Shown here in pieces: positions 16,932 to 26,256 of a stretch of DNA of 64,000 bases. Below the pieces are notes generated by a model. That model worked only from the letters and a program-made list of their open reading frames with translations, ran no database searches and was not told the origin of the DNA. The first letter of the stretch is position 1. Every line of letters starts with the position of its first letter. The translations under genes were made by a program, and so were the position numbers. The stretch comes from Deltaproteobacteria bacterium (GTDB taxonomy: Bacteria; Desulfobacterota; Desulfobacteria; Desulfobacterales; JAFDMD01): assembly GCA_019306065.1 (NCBI GenBank), contig JAFDMF010000004.1:1-64000 (forward strand), written 5' to 3'.

Positions 16932-17882
16932 ATGAAGAATCAAGATATAAAAAGCGGTTTATTCGGAAGCGTCGGCGAAAACATGGCTGCTTTTGAGCTG
17001 TCCAAAAGAAATTGGTATGTATATAGACCCTATTTCGATAACAAAATAGATTTTATTGCTCAAAAATTTGTTTGTAAAAGATGTTTTTATGACTGGGAAT
17101 CCAAACATATAATATGCTGCTCAAACAAAAATTGTCCAAATCAGAATAAAGAATTAAATAAGAATAATTACATAAAAACCAGAAAATGTTTATCTTGCGG
17201 TTTTATTTTCGATAAATATACGGAACATATCAACTGCCCCGAATGCAACGCGGAAATGACGGTTAAAAAAGATAAAAGAAGCGGTCAAAAAAATTATTCT
17301 TATACCTGCTCCGGTTGCGATAAAAAATTCACAAGCCAAACAAGAGGCTGCGTAAAATGCGAAAGTAATAAAAGTATAGAATTTCCTGTTTGCGAAAAAT
17401 GCAACTCCGCAATTATACCCAAAAACAACAAATGCAATAACCCGGAATGTAAAAGCGAAGAATATGCTTTAATAATAAGAACCATTCAGGTTAAATCTTC
17501 TCATGAAGAAGATAGAGGAACTATAGGATTTAATTTTAAAATGCAGGATTTAATAGATGATCCGAGACATTTTTTGGTAGTATATTCAAGAACCTTTGAA
17601 GATTTTAAAGAAAAACATAATTTTTGGGTTATGTCTGTAGAAGAATTTAAAAAAGAGTACGTATCTAATAATGCCTCTACAATTATCTATCAAAATGCAA
17701 GACTTCATCCTCCTAAAGATAAAGCTTACTTTTTCAACGAAGTATCTTATAATAAAAAAATGGCGCGGATTAAAGAAGCTAAAAAGAAAAACGATATAAC
17801 TTTATTAAAAACTTTGGAAAAAAAAATAAAGCAGATTGATATATTCGGAAAATTAAATCAAAAAATAAAAGGCGATTTTTAA
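16932..17882 (+). CDS. putative PD-(D/E)XK restriction nuclease interrupted by four zinc ribbons
   Basis: 316 residues. The N-terminus GSVGENMAAFELSKRNWYVY followed by NKIDFIAQ, and later IIRTIQVKSSHE, look like the Glu-Asp-QxK core of a PD-(D/E)XK nuclease resembling DUF4365-type domains: Glu16, Asp40 and Gln186/Lys188. In ordinary members Asp and QVK are about 15-20 residues apart; here some 145 residues intervene, with eight Cys pairs (48/51, 63/68, 86/89, 102/105, 126/129, 140/143, 154/157, 168/173), enough for four zinc ribbons. The C-terminus after 190 is basic and helical. Function as the partner nuclease of the upstream methyltransferase is inferred from context. Confidence 0.65.
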   Translation: MKNQDIKSGLFGSVGENMAAFELSKRNWYVYRPYFDNKIDFIAQKFVCKRCFYDWESKHIICCSNKNCPNQNKELNKNNYIKTRKCLSCGFIFDKYTEHINCPECNAEMTVKKDKRSGQKNYSYTCSGCDKKFTSQTRGCVKCESNKSIEFPVCEKCNSAIIPKNNKCNNPECKSEEYALIIRTIQVKSSHEEDRGTIGFNFKMQDLIDDPRHFLVVYSRTFEDFKEKHNFWVMSVEEFKKEYVSNNASTIIYQNARLHPPKDKAYFFNEVSYNKKMARIKEAKKKNDITLLKTLEKKIKQIDIFGKLNQKIKGDF

Positions 17883-17944
17883 ACAGCGCGCCTTTGTCTG
17901 AACTGTGATTTGTGCAATTTATATGACAGCTACCGCGATCATCT

Positions 17945-17972
17945 GTAGAGACGTTGCATGCAACGTCTCTAC
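17945..17972. repeat. 28-bp perfect palindrome, GTAGAGA hairpin family
   Basis: GTAGAGACGTTGCA followed at once by its reverse complement. It lies between the convergent nuclease and pckG genes, so its RNA hairpin could terminate transcription from either side. Related hairpins occur at 20223, 29448 (inverted) and 63040, with a degenerate copy near 26908. Confidence 0.75.
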
Positions 17973-17985
17973 TTTAATATATCGG

Positions 17986-19956
17986 CTATAAATTTATACT
18001 TTCAATCTGTAAAGGCGTAACTATTGCTCCGTAACGCTCTTTTAAAATCAAAAGCCCCTCTTTGTGTTTGTTTAATATACTAAATAATTTTTCGGATATA
18101 TTCGTCTCTTTTTTGTAAGCATCGATTTGTAGATCTATTCTTGCTACTATTTTATCTATATAAAAGGAGAATTGTTTATCATAAAGTTTACGCGGATATT
18201 CTTTGTTTAAAACATTTTTAAATAAAGTTTTAAGATCTTCATACCTCGGAATATAGCCTATAGGGGTTTTGATAGCTTCAACTTCATTATGAACTCTTGC
18301 TTCAAGCCATCCGAGCCATACTTTTACGTCTCTTTTTTCCCCGAGCAAAGCTTTTCCCTCTCCGCCTCTTGCCTGACGAGTAAGAAAATAATTGAGCCCT
18401 GCTATTATCGGTTTATGTTGCGGATTTATTTTTTTATTGCCGAAAAATTTAAATTGAGCATCAAGATAATCGGCAAGGTCTCCGGGAATAAACTGAGCAT
18501 TTGCCCACGGAGCTCTTTTAACTCCTTTTGCGCCCACTTCGGCCGCGGTTGCCGCAGATACTATAGACGCGCCTATTGCCACTCCGGAATCGGAATCTTT
18601 TGCAACCCATACGGAAGGCATAGTATCGCCGTCTCTGCCGCTATACGTTATTATTCTTATTTCAACTCCGTCAGGGTCTTCTAATTTTTTGGAACAATTA
18701 GACAAAGCGTTTGCTCTAATTGTTACTCTGGCGTTAGGATGAGATATTGGAACGGGTTTTCCTTTTTCATCTATCATTCCTTCTATCCATCTGCCGTAAA
18801 AATTTATTCCTTTTTCCGAATGCTTTTCCAGATTGCCTGTCCAATGGGGCTTTCCGTTTTCGTCTATTAAAACGTTAGACCATATTACTTCGGTTTTTTC
18901 GTTTCTTAACAGATCCATTAATATAGGATCCCCTTCGTAATTAACGTCTTCTACTATTCCGAATATTCCGGATTCCGGATTTATAGCTTTTATTATTCCT
19001 TTATCGTCAATCCACATTTGCGCCAGATCGTCGCCTACAAAATGTGTCCCCGCCATAGCGGTAGTGGTTTTACCGCAGCCGCTGGGAGCGGCGCCTGCAA
19101 TCCATGTAATTCTTCCTTTTTTGCCTTCAAGTCCAGTTATAAACATATGTTCGGAAAGCTCGTTTCCTCTGTTTGTATAAACCGCCTTATCAACCGAAAA
19201 TCTATGATTGCCTTTTTTTAAAAGAAGGGTGTTTCCAGCATAAGTGCAGTTAATGCTATAAGTCGTTCGGCATTTTCTATCCATATATACCCTTGCATTC
19301 GGCAGATCTTCCGGTCTGTTTAACCCTTGACTGTGTATGTTGGTATATAGATGTTTAAGTCTTTTAATTTCGTTATCAAAATTTTTAAACAGGTTTCTGT
19401 AAAGCATATCCGCGCTATGGGCGACATAAGCGGAACTTGTAATTTCAATCGCAGGATTGGAAGCGTCTGCGCCAATTGGTCCTCTTATATAAAAACCGGC
19501 AATCATTATTTTATCTCTCATTATACCGGACATTTTCTCCCGTATGTCGATAAAAGCTTCGTTGCGGGGTACTTTTTGGGCAAGCGAGCTAACTTTCTCC
19601 TCTTCGTCGACTATGTAAAAGGTTCTATCTACAATTCTGCCCTGCTCCTCTTTTAAGTCGTAATGTATGGTATGATCTTTAATGGAGAGCTTTGCCTCTT
19701 CTTTGTTTTCTATGGCAAGGTTGCGGACGAAATTTTTATCTTCGGACGATCCCGTGTTGATAAAGAGGCTTTGGGGGGAACACATTTTTACGGAATTTGC
19801 CAGTTTTAATATAACCTGTTCGTTTTTAAGCGCGGATAATTTTGAAAAGTTTGTTTTATTGGTTTTCTCTTTTAAAATTTTTATGGCATCTTCAAAGATT
19901 TTTACCTTTCCTATACCGGAAACTATATCTTTTTCCGATACGTTATCAGTTTCCAT
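17986..19956 (-). CDS. pckG: phosphoenolpyruvate carboxykinase (GTP)
   Basis: Interconverts oxaloacetate and PEP. 656 residues. The nucleotide loop is GAAPSGCGKTTTAMAG, followed by the metal-binding FVGDDLAQMW; the late motif NALSNCSKKLEDPDGV is also present. The sequence belongs to the GTP-dependent group rather than the ATP one, in a longer variant of the family. Start at 19956 is preferred (AAGGAG before METDNVSEKD) to an ATG 16 codons upstream. Monocistronic between two GTAGAGA-type hairpins. Confidence 0.9.
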   Translation of the reverse strand: METDNVSEKDIVSGIGKVKIFEDAIKILKEKTNKTNFSKLSALKNEQVILKLANSVKMCSPQSLFINTGSSEDKNFVRNLAIENKEEAKLSIKDHTIHYDLKEEQGRIVDRTFYIVDEEEKVSSLAQKVPRNEAFIDIREKMSGIMRDKIMIAGFYIRGPIGADASNPAIEITSSAYVAHSADMLYRNLFKNFDNEIKRLKHLYTNIHSQGLNRPEDLPNARVYMDRKCRTTYSINCTYAGNTLLLKKGNHRFSVDKAVYTNRGNELSEHMFITGLEGKKGRITWIAGAAPSGCGKTTTAMAGTHFVGDDLAQMWIDDKGIIKAINPESGIFGIVEDVNYEGDPILMDLLRNEKTEVIWSNVLIDENGKPHWTGNLEKHSEKGINFYGRWIEGMIDEKGKPVPISHPNARVTIRANALSNCSKKLEDPDGVEIRIITYSGRDGDTMPSVWVAKDSDSGVAIGASIVSAATAAEVGAKGVKRAPWANAQFIPGDLADYLDAQFKFFGNKKINPQHKPIIAGLNYFLTRQARGGEGKALLGEKRDVKVWLGWLEARVHNEVEAIKTPIGYIPRYEDLKTLFKNVLNKEYPRKLYDKQFSFYIDKIVARIDLQIDAYKKETNISEKLFSILNKHKEGLLILKERYGAIVTPLQIESINL

Positions 19957-20222
19957 CCTTTTTCTCCTTATTTTCTTGAAAAAAACCGTCCTTATTTCCG
20001 GCAAACCTATATTTTCGGTTTTTAGGATAAAAGAAGCGGTATAGGTTAATTGAAATATTAAGCATTTTTATTCCATTTTAATTCATAAATTAATACCTTA
20101 TTAAACGCCGATAAACAATTTACACGGCGGATAAATTTAAATAACTATATTATAAACACAAAAAAAATGATTGCCAAAGAAGATATTCAAAGTTTTTTTA
20201 CGAAAACATAAATAAAAAAACT

Positions 20223-20277
20223 GTAAAAAGGTTACATTGCAACCTCTCTACTCTGAAACTTTGTATCTTTGTATCTT
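20223..20277. repeat. GTAGAGA hairpin-family copy with TTTGTATCT tail
   Basis: A stem of AGGTT/AACCT within GTAAAAAGGTTACATTGCAA then CCTCTCTAC, followed by CTCTGAAACTTTGTATCTT. The same arrangement occurs at 63040-63084. It sits just beyond the nitroreductase stop and may serve as its terminator. Confidence 0.55.
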
Positions 20278-20860
20278 AATTATAAACCTTTATAATTATA
20301 TCTTCCAAACTTCTTTTGGGAACATGATGGACATCTTTTTCATCTCGAAAATATTTTATATCATTATTATCCGAAATCGCCTCTATAATAACCTTTTCGG
20401 CAGAATTGCCCAACGCTATAACAAGCATAATTTCAAGATGAGGTTTGATATTTAAAATCTGCGCAAGTCTTTTTTTATTTACCGAACCTATCATACAGCC
20501 TCCCAAGCCTTTTTCCGCAGCTGCCAGCAGTATTGATTGACTTGCTATTCCGCAGTCGTAAGCGCTCCATTTGTTATTAGATATTTCGGTATCAAGCAAG
20601 ATTATTATGTAAGCCGCCGGCTTTTCCCCTTCTTTGGGACTTTTCCAATCTTTAAGATAGGCAGCCCAGCCCAGAGTTGAAAATATTTGTTCATTTAAAT
20701 TTATATCCGAAGATATTATATATTTAAGAGGCTGTAGATTTGCGGCGGATGCGGAAAGTCTGGCAAGGTTAACAAGTTCTTTTAACAGATCCGAATTAAC
20801 CGGCTTATCTTGATTAAAACGTCTGTAACTTCTGTTTGCTTTTATAAGTTTTTCTATCAT
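20276..20860 (-). CDS. nitroreductase-family FMN oxidoreductase
   Basis: 194 residues, flavin-dependent. The FMN phosphate-binding NRSYRRFNQDKPV near the N-terminus and LARLSASAANLQPLKYIIS are family marks; later DCGIASQSILLAAAEKGLGGC is the dimer-interface segment (given in part). Physiological substrate unknown. Start at 20860 overlaps the rdgB stop (ATGA); a GTG three codons upstream is possible. Probably translated together with rdgB. Confidence 0.85.
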   Translation of the reverse strand: MIEKLIKANRSYRRFNQDKPVNSDLLKELVNLARLSASAANLQPLKYIISSDINLNEQIFSTLGWAAYLKDWKSPKEGEKPAAYIIILLDTEISNNKWSAYDCGIASQSILLAAAEKGLGGCMIGSVNKKRLAQILNIKPHLEIMLVIALGNSAEKVIIEAISDNNDIKYFRDEKDVHHVPKRSLEDIIIKVYN

Positions 20861-21516
20861 AATACGCACTTTACGGGGCTTTGAACCCTTTTAAAAACAG
20901 GCATCTGTTGTTTTATCCAGATTATTATTTTATCAAACTCATTACAAACCTCCGCCAATGCCAGCCCTCTGTGGCTGACTTTTCCTTTTTCCGCAGATAT
21001 CATCTGCCCGAAGGTTTTATTTGCCGAAGGATAAAAAAATATCGGATCATACCCGAAACCGGCGGATCCGAATGCTTTTTCTGATATTATTCCGTCGCAT
21101 CTCCCCTCGTAACTAATCGCCGATCCGGTAGGAACCGCTATTGATATATTGCATTGAAAATAAGCTTTTCTATTATCCTTATTTTTCATTTCCGCAAGAA
21201 TTTTTTGATATTTTTCTGTATCCGAAGCCTGATCGCCCGCATATCTTGCCGAATATATCCCGGGTTCTCCTCCCAAAGCCTCTACGCAAAGCCCCGAATC
21301 GTCTGCCATTGCAGGAAAACCGAGTATTTTGGAAAAAAAGCTTGCTTTTTTATATGCGTTTTCTTCAAATGTTTTACCGTCTTCTTCTACGTCCGGCAGC
21401 ATTCCGAACTGTTGAAGGTCTTTTATATCAACCGGAAAACCTTTCAGCATTTCTTGTATTTCCGCTGTTTTTCCTTTGTTTGTAGTGGCAAGTATAAGAG
21501 TAATTTTATCTTCCAT
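20857..21516 (-). CDS. rdgB: XTP/dITP diphosphatase
   Basis: Ham1-family pyrophosphatase that removes non-canonical purine nucleotides. 219 residues. Seen: LATTNKGKTAEI at the N-terminus, MADDSGLCVEALGGEPGIYS, GFGYDPIFFYP and EKGKVSHRG, all active-site segments. It has a roughly 15-residue tail past the usual end (VFKRVQSPVKCVL). First gene of a two-gene unit with the nitroreductase. Confidence 0.95.
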   Translation of the reverse strand: MEDKITLILATTNKGKTAEIQEMLKGFPVDIKDLQQFGMLPDVEEDGKTFEENAYKKASFFSKILGFPAMADDSGLCVEALGGEPGIYSARYAGDQASDTEKYQKILAEMKNKDNRKAYFQCNISIAVPTGSAISYEGRCDGIISEKAFGSAGFGYDPIFFYPSANKTFGQMISAEKGKVSHRGLALAEVCNEFDKIIIWIKQQMPVFKRVQSPVKCVL

Positions 21517-21563
21517 AATAAGCGATTTCCCTAATTTTTTATTTTTATTATAATAATTCCGTT

Positions 21564-22377
21564 TTAATGCTTTGTTATTTTCTTATCTATAATTTTTGCT
21601 ATAGCTTCGGTTTCGCGCAAGTTTCTTCCGGTTGTTTTAACTACAAGCCCGTAACCTTTATCTGTCCGAGTTAAAACAAACTCTATTTTTCCGTCAGGAT
21701 AAACCTTTTTTATAAAATTATTCTTTTTGGGATTAAAAGGTAGCGAATTGATAATTTTTTATGGTTTCATCCTCTTCCGCAATAAACGGATAACGCTTTA
21801 AGCTAAGCAAAAGAGTTTTATAATCTTGTCTGACCGAATCATCGCTAATCCAGTTATATATATTATAGTTTTCGGCAAGATAATGAGCCGCATATTCCCC
21901 TTTTATCCCTATATTATTATTTTTTATTACTTGAAATTCCGATTTTTTATAAGTTGTTTGCGGCGAAATATGCTCCGCGTTTAAATATTGAAAATTAGAA
22001 TTAAACAGATTGCATAATAAAAGGGAAATGTTTAACTGTTTTTCATTAGGGGATAGTATGTCGCTTTTTGGAGCATATTGAAAAGACCATTTTAAACGAT
22101 TATTATTGTATAATATTTCAAATTCTATATTTTCATCCTCTGCATATTGATAAAAAACATCTTTGCCCGAACCCAAACTTGCCAATTCTCCGTCTTGCAA
22201 TATTAAGCCTTCGTTTGAGTTGGGGTTGTTTTTGTAAGATTGACGCAGCAAAAGCAAAGTTTGAATAAATGAAGATTTCCCGCCGCCGTTTAATCCCGCC
22301 AAAAGATTAAGGTTTGATAGCTTTAATTTAATATCTTTAAGAGACTTAAAGTTTTTTATAGCAATTTCTTTAATCAT
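21564..22377 (-). pseudogene. DUF3696-type AAA ATPase, C-terminus replaced and frameshifted
   Basis: The N-terminal 200 residues are an SMC/ABC-like ATPase: IKNFKSLKDIKLKLSNLNLL, Walker A GLNGGGKSS, and GEYAAHYLAEN as in DUF3696 proteins. The ABC signature, Walker B and DUF3696 tail are missing. Removing one A from the A5 run near 21757-21761 joins the frame to an unrelated tail (YPDGKIEFVLTRTDKGYGLV to a stop at 21564), so a deletion fused it to another gene end. It overlaps the DUF262 remnant by ATGA, matching the DUF262-DUF3696 gene pairs seen in defence islands. Confidence 0.7.
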
Positions 22378-22989
22378 TTTAACGCCTCTTTAATCAGATT
22401 TTCAATTGAGCTAAAACGTTTTTCAACATGTTTTCTACCGCTTGTACTTGAACTAATTGATTTTTCGAACTCTTTATCTTCGTTTAATAGTTTAATAAAC
22501 TTTTTTATTAAAATTATTTTTTTTTCAATAACGATTTTAATTTCTTCCTCTTTTAATCTATATAAGGCAATATTCCAGCTTTCAAACAGGGCTTTATTAA
22601 AAGGTTTTTTTTTATCCCTCATACTATATTGTTTTCTATAAGCATACTCGCCAAAAATATCCCAAGCAACTTGTAAAGCCTTTTTAAAATCCGCTTTTAT
22701 CTGTTCCCGCTCTTTAATGGAAAGGCTCTTGAGTCTCGCCATTGAAGTATTAAGAAAATTATCTAACGAGGGTTTATATTCTTGAAGGGTATGAATACGA
22801 AAAGCTACAAATCGAGTTATAAAATCCTTATCTAACATCCTTTTTTTAGTTATGCCGTATCTTTTAAATTCATCCAATTCTGCCAGTTGAAGGCGCGACA
22901 ATATCTTCGAGATTAGAATCATCGGAATCATCTTCAATCCGTTCAGTCTCTACGCCGTCTTCTTGTAGAATTTTATCCGATTCTTCCAT
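22374..22989 (-). pseudogene. DUF262 (GmrSD-like) protein, large internal deletion
   Basis: Two ends of one gene remain. The true start at 22989 gives MEESDKILQEDGVETERI and runs 39 codons to a stop at 22870. In another frame, from about 22900, LAELDEFKRYGITKKRMLDK through SLDNFLNTSMARLKSLS, NKALFESWNIAL and KRFSSIENLIKEAL reproduces the C-terminal DUF262/DUF1524-side region of these proteins. The middle part (several hundred residues including the ParB-like nucleotide-binding core) is gone. DUF262 proteins act in phage defence in characterised cases such as GmrSD; this one cannot function. Confidence 0.7.
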
Positions 22990-23041
22990 AATTGAATCCT
23001 TGTTTTAAAACCTTTGCATAAGAAAAAAAATAATTCTAATA

Positions 23042-24442
23042 TCAGATAAATATTTTGCCCGGGTTTAATATTCCTTTGGGATCAAATATGTTTTTAATCT
23101 TTTTCATAAGATTCAATTCAACCTCTTTTATTTCTTTAGGCATATAAGCGGATTTTGTTATTCCTATTCCGTGTTCGCCGGAGATTGTTCCTCCGAGTTC
23201 TAAAGCGTAATCGAATATAGCTTCCACCGCTTTTTTTCCTTTTTTTATCTCTTTTTCATTATTCTTATCAAGCATTATATCTATATGGATATTGCCGTCT
23301 CCCGCATGCCCGAAGGTTATTATCATAAGGTTCGTCTCTTTTTTTAAAGCTTCGATTCTGCTTACCATATCTGGTATTTTACTTCTCGGAACAACTATAT
23401 CTTCATTTATTTTAAAAGAGCCGTATTTAAATAAAGCGGGCGAAATTGAGTTTCTTGCTTTCCATAAATCTGCCTCTTCCGCCTTTGTAGCGGCGTTTTT
23501 TATTTCTTTTGCGCCTGTTTGCAGGCATAATTTGTTTAATTGTTTTATTTGCTGTTCGGTTTCGTATTCGCTTCCGTCAACTTCTATTAATAAAAGCGCG
23601 CCTGCTTTGGTATCCAGATCTGTATTTATAAAGTTTGCCGCGCAATTAATAGCAGCGTTATCCATATATTCTATTTTTCGGGGTATAATGCCGGATTTTA
23701 TTATTGCGGATACGGTTTGAGCGGCTTTTTCCATAGTATTAAATATTACCATAATCGTTTTTTGAGCCGCGGGAAGGGGTAAAAGTTTTACAATAATGCG
23801 GGTTACGACTCCGAGGGTTCCTTCAGAGCCGACTATAAGGCGGGTTAAGTCATATCCTACAACTCCTTTTGCGGTTTTTACTCCCGTATGAATTATATTG
23901 CCGTCCGGAAGAACAACTTCAAGCCCCAGAATGTAATCTCTCGTTACGCCGTACTTTACGGCTCGCGGTCCGCCGGAGCATTCCGCGACATTGCCTCCTA
24001 TGGTAGAAAAAGCGGAACTTGCAGGATCCGGGGGATAAAAAAGTCCTTGTTTTTCTACGGTTTCGTGCAACGCCCCCGTAACTACTCCTGGTTCTACCTC
24101 TGCAGTAAAATTATCCGTATCTATGTTTATAATACGGTTTAAACGGGTCAGCGCCATCACGACTCCCCCGCAAACGGGCAAAGATCCTCCCGTCATACCC
24201 GATCCCGCGCCTCTTGGTATTACGAAAAATTTTTTTTCGTTTGCAAGACGCATTACGGAAGCAACATCAAAACTATTTTTTGGAAAAACCACGGCATCCG
24301 GCATAAAATGCTTTTTTGTGGCGTCATATCCGTAACATACGAGGTCTTCCTTTTTAAAAGCGCAATTTTCTTCTCCGCAAATATCAATAAGGCTGCGAAA
24401 CGTATCAACCGAAATTAAATTTTTATGCAATTCGGAAGACAT
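23042..24442 (-). CDS. FAD-linked oxidase, glycolate/D-lactate dehydrogenase type
   Basis: 466 residues. A PCMH-type FAD-binding domain (about 45-220: VIPRGAGSGMTGGSLPVCGG, PPDPASSAFSTIGGNVAECS, and GLEVVLPDG) is followed by the FAD-oxidase C domain with TFGHAGDGNIHIDI and EHGIGITK, the metal-ligand region. It oxidises a 2-hydroxy acid to the keto acid; D-lactate or glycolate is likely but unresolved. No Fe-S partner gene is adjacent. It ends a few bases before rplI in the same direction. Confidence 0.9.
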   Translation of the reverse strand: MSSELHKNLISVDTFRSLIDICGEENCAFKKEDLVCYGYDATKKHFMPDAVVFPKNSFDVASVMRLANEKKFFVIPRGAGSGMTGGSLPVCGGVVMALTRLNRIINIDTDNFTAEVEPGVVTGALHETVEKQGLFYPPDPASSAFSTIGGNVAECSGGPRAVKYGVTRDYILGLEVVLPDGNIIHTGVKTAKGVVGYDLTRLIVGSEGTLGVVTRIIVKLLPLPAAQKTIMVIFNTMEKAAQTVSAIIKSGIIPRKIEYMDNAAINCAANFINTDLDTKAGALLLIEVDGSEYETEQQIKQLNKLCLQTGAKEIKNAATKAEEADLWKARNSISPALFKYGSFKINEDIVVPRSKIPDMVSRIEALKKETNLMIITFGHAGDGNIHIDIMLDKNNEKEIKKGKKAVEAIFDYALELGGTISGEHGIGITKSAYMPKEIKEVELNLMKKIKNIFDPKGILNPGKIFI

Positions 24443-24447
24443 TGTTT

Positions 24448-24891
24448 TTATTCCGGTTCAATTATTACTTTTATTTCCGGTTCTATATCCGCGTAAACTC
24501 TAACGGGTATGCTATATACGCCTATATGTTTTATAGGCTTTTTTAAAAGTAGCATTCTTTTTTCTATTTCTATCCCTTTTGTCGCAAAAGCTTGAATAAT
24601 ATCATTGATTGTAACAGAGCCGTAAAGTTCTTCTCCCTGACTTACTTTTGCCTTTATTGTGCATTCAATCCCTTTAATTCTTTCGGCGGTCTCTTCGGCT
24701 ATTTTTCTTTCTTTTGCTATTTGAAGTTTAAATTTCTTTTTTTCCTGCTCGATTATCTTTCTATAAGCCGGAGTATCCGGAACTACTTTATTGCGCGGCA
24801 AAAGATAATTGCGGGCATAACCATCCGCCACGTTTATTGCGCTTCCTACAATGCCCAGCGCGTCTATCGTTTCTTTTAATATAACTTTCAT
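24448..24891 (-). CDS. rplI: 50S ribosomal protein L9
   Basis: 147 residues: N-terminal RNA-binding domain (MKVILKETIDALGIVGSAI, NVADGYARNYLLPRNKVV), a long central helix rich in Lys/Glu, and a C-terminal domain with YGSVTINDIIQAF. Last of rpsF-rpsR-DUF2232-rplI, an order typical of deltaproteobacteria. Confidence 0.97.
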   Translation of the reverse strand: MKVILKETIDALGIVGSAINVADGYARNYLLPRNKVVPDTPAYRKIIEQEKKKFKLQIAKERKIAEETAERIKGIECTIKAKVSQGEELYGSVTINDIIQAFATKGIEIEKRMLLLKKPIKHIGVYSIPVRVYADIEPEIKVIIEPE

Positions 24892-24910
24892 TACAATCTA
24901 ACCTCCGTTA

Positions 24911-24940
24911 TGAGATTTCTCCTCACTTCGTTCGATGTTT
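24911..24940. repeat. dispersed repeat copy, inverted
   Basis: GAGATTTCTCCTCACTTCG then TTCGATGT; its reverse complement matches the AGCGAAGCGAGAAATCCC family with substitutions. Intergenic between DUF2232 and rplI. Confidence 0.45.
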
Positions 24941-24944
24941 AAGT

Positions 24945-25895
24945 TTAACCTTGATGCTTTATAGGCGCTTTATTTTCAATTCGTCTGAAATTAAACCAAG
25001 TATCAAAAAGTCCGGCTACTATCAGAGCAAATAATAAATATTTTATTAATATAACAGCGGCAAATAAAAGCAGTTTTACGCCCGTATTGATCTTTTTTTT
25101 CTCAAAATAATAAGATATTATTGACCAGCCCTGAAAAAAATATACGTTAAACAAAACTATAAACCCGTTTACTCCGATAAGTTTCCAATCTCCTATGGGA
25201 AGCAGCATTAAAACGGCGCTTATTATAAAATACCATACAAATTTATCTTCGGCTCTCCAGCAATTTGGATTGCCGAAATTCGGAAATCCAATACTTTTTT
25301 CAAAGCTTCCTTTTGCAATTAAAACCGTTATAACAGATATAAGCAGCGCGCCGGATAATATAAACCCCGGTATTATTCGGACAATAAGAAACTCTAATCT
25401 TTTTATAGAAGCGGCAAAAAGCTTTATTTCGCTTTCCGATATTCCGACTTCTTTATATAAGCTTAAAATAATATTAAGATTCTTATTTACAAAGCCAGCG
25501 GCCATCTCGAATATGCTTTTATCAACTGCATTTGCGTAAAGATAAATAAATAAAAAAGCAACAAACGCCCCGCCAATACTAGCTCTTATTATAACGCTTT
25601 CTAACGAAAGTTTTGCTGCGGTTAATTCGCTCAATATAAAGCCCAGTATAATAAGCCATAAAAAAATTAAGGAATAAAAATCATTATCGGAAATATAAAA
25701 AATAAATAACGTAACCGATACTAAAGATATAATTGAAATTCTTCCGCCCAGCCTAAGCCGATAAAAAAAAACGGGCAAAGGGGTAAAAATCGCGCATAAT
25801 CCTCCTAAAAACGGAAGCATTATCGGTATGAAATATAAAGAAATTATTATTCCAAATTCACAAATAACGCTTTTTATTTCATTTGTATGTTTCAC
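24945..25895 (-). CDS. DUF2232 (YybS-like) membrane protein
   Basis: 316 residues with about eight hydrophobic segments, beginning IISLYFIPIMLPFLGGLCAI and ending VILIKYLLFALIVAGLFDTW. The genomic slot between rpsR and rplI and the pattern fit DUF2232 proteins, of unknown function. A glutamine/lysine tail follows the last segment. Stop to rplI is 53 bp, containing an inverted dispersed-repeat copy. Confidence 0.8.
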   Translation of the reverse strand: MKHTNEIKSVICEFGIIISLYFIPIMLPFLGGLCAIFTPLPVFFYRLRLGGRISIISLVSVTLFIFYISDNDFYSLIFLWLIILGFILSELTAAKLSLESVIIRASIGGAFVAFLFIYLYANAVDKSIFEMAAGFVNKNLNIILSLYKEVGISESEIKLFAASIKRLEFLIVRIIPGFILSGALLISVITVLIAKGSFEKSIGFPNFGNPNCWRAEDKFVWYFIISAVLMLLPIGDWKLIGVNGFIVLFNVYFFQGWSIISYYFEKKKINTGVKLLLFAAVILIKYLLFALIVAGLFDTWFNFRRIENKAPIKHQG

Positions 25896-25988
25896 TATTT
25901 TTTATGCTTATAATTAAGATACAAAGTTATAAAGTTATAACGACCCTTTTTTGTGTCTTAATTTAATAACAGACATTTTATAATATCT

Positions 25989-26255
25989 TTAATTCAGATT
26001 CCCAATATAAGGCAGCAAAGCGATCATTCTCGCGCGCTTAATTGCCAATGTTAGTTTACGCTGATGTTTTGCGCAGGTGCCGGAAACGCGCCGAGGTATT
26101 ATTCTGCCTCTTTCGGTTATAAAGTAGCGCAAATTTTTAGGCTGTTTATAATCAATTTCCTTGCTCGAATCTATACAAAAACGGCATACGCGGCGTCTTG
26201 GATATACTCTTTTGCCTCTTTGTCTTTTTGTTCTGTAATTATTATCGTATGCCAT
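25989..26255 (-). CDS. rpsR: 30S ribosomal protein S18
   Basis: 88 residues. RRRVCRFC and later GTCAKHQ provide potential zinc ligands, so this is the Cys-containing (C+) form of bS18. Core: [12 protein letters not shown] and [18 protein letters not shown]. It begins right after rpsF (one base between). Confidence 0.97.
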   Translation of the reverse strand: MAYDNNYRTKRQRGKRVYPRRRVCRFCIDSSKEIDYKQPKNLRYFITERGRIIPRRVSGTCAKHQRKLTLAIKRARMIALLPYIGNLN

Positions 26256-26256
26256 G

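Noticed and set aside
16932-17882. nuclease gene read as a plain zinc-ribbon regulator
   Set aside because: The N-terminal GSVGENMAAFELSKR/NKIDFIAQ and later QVKSS fit a PD-(D/E)XK core, and it is paired with a DNA methyltransferase; a regulator reading leaves these unexplained.
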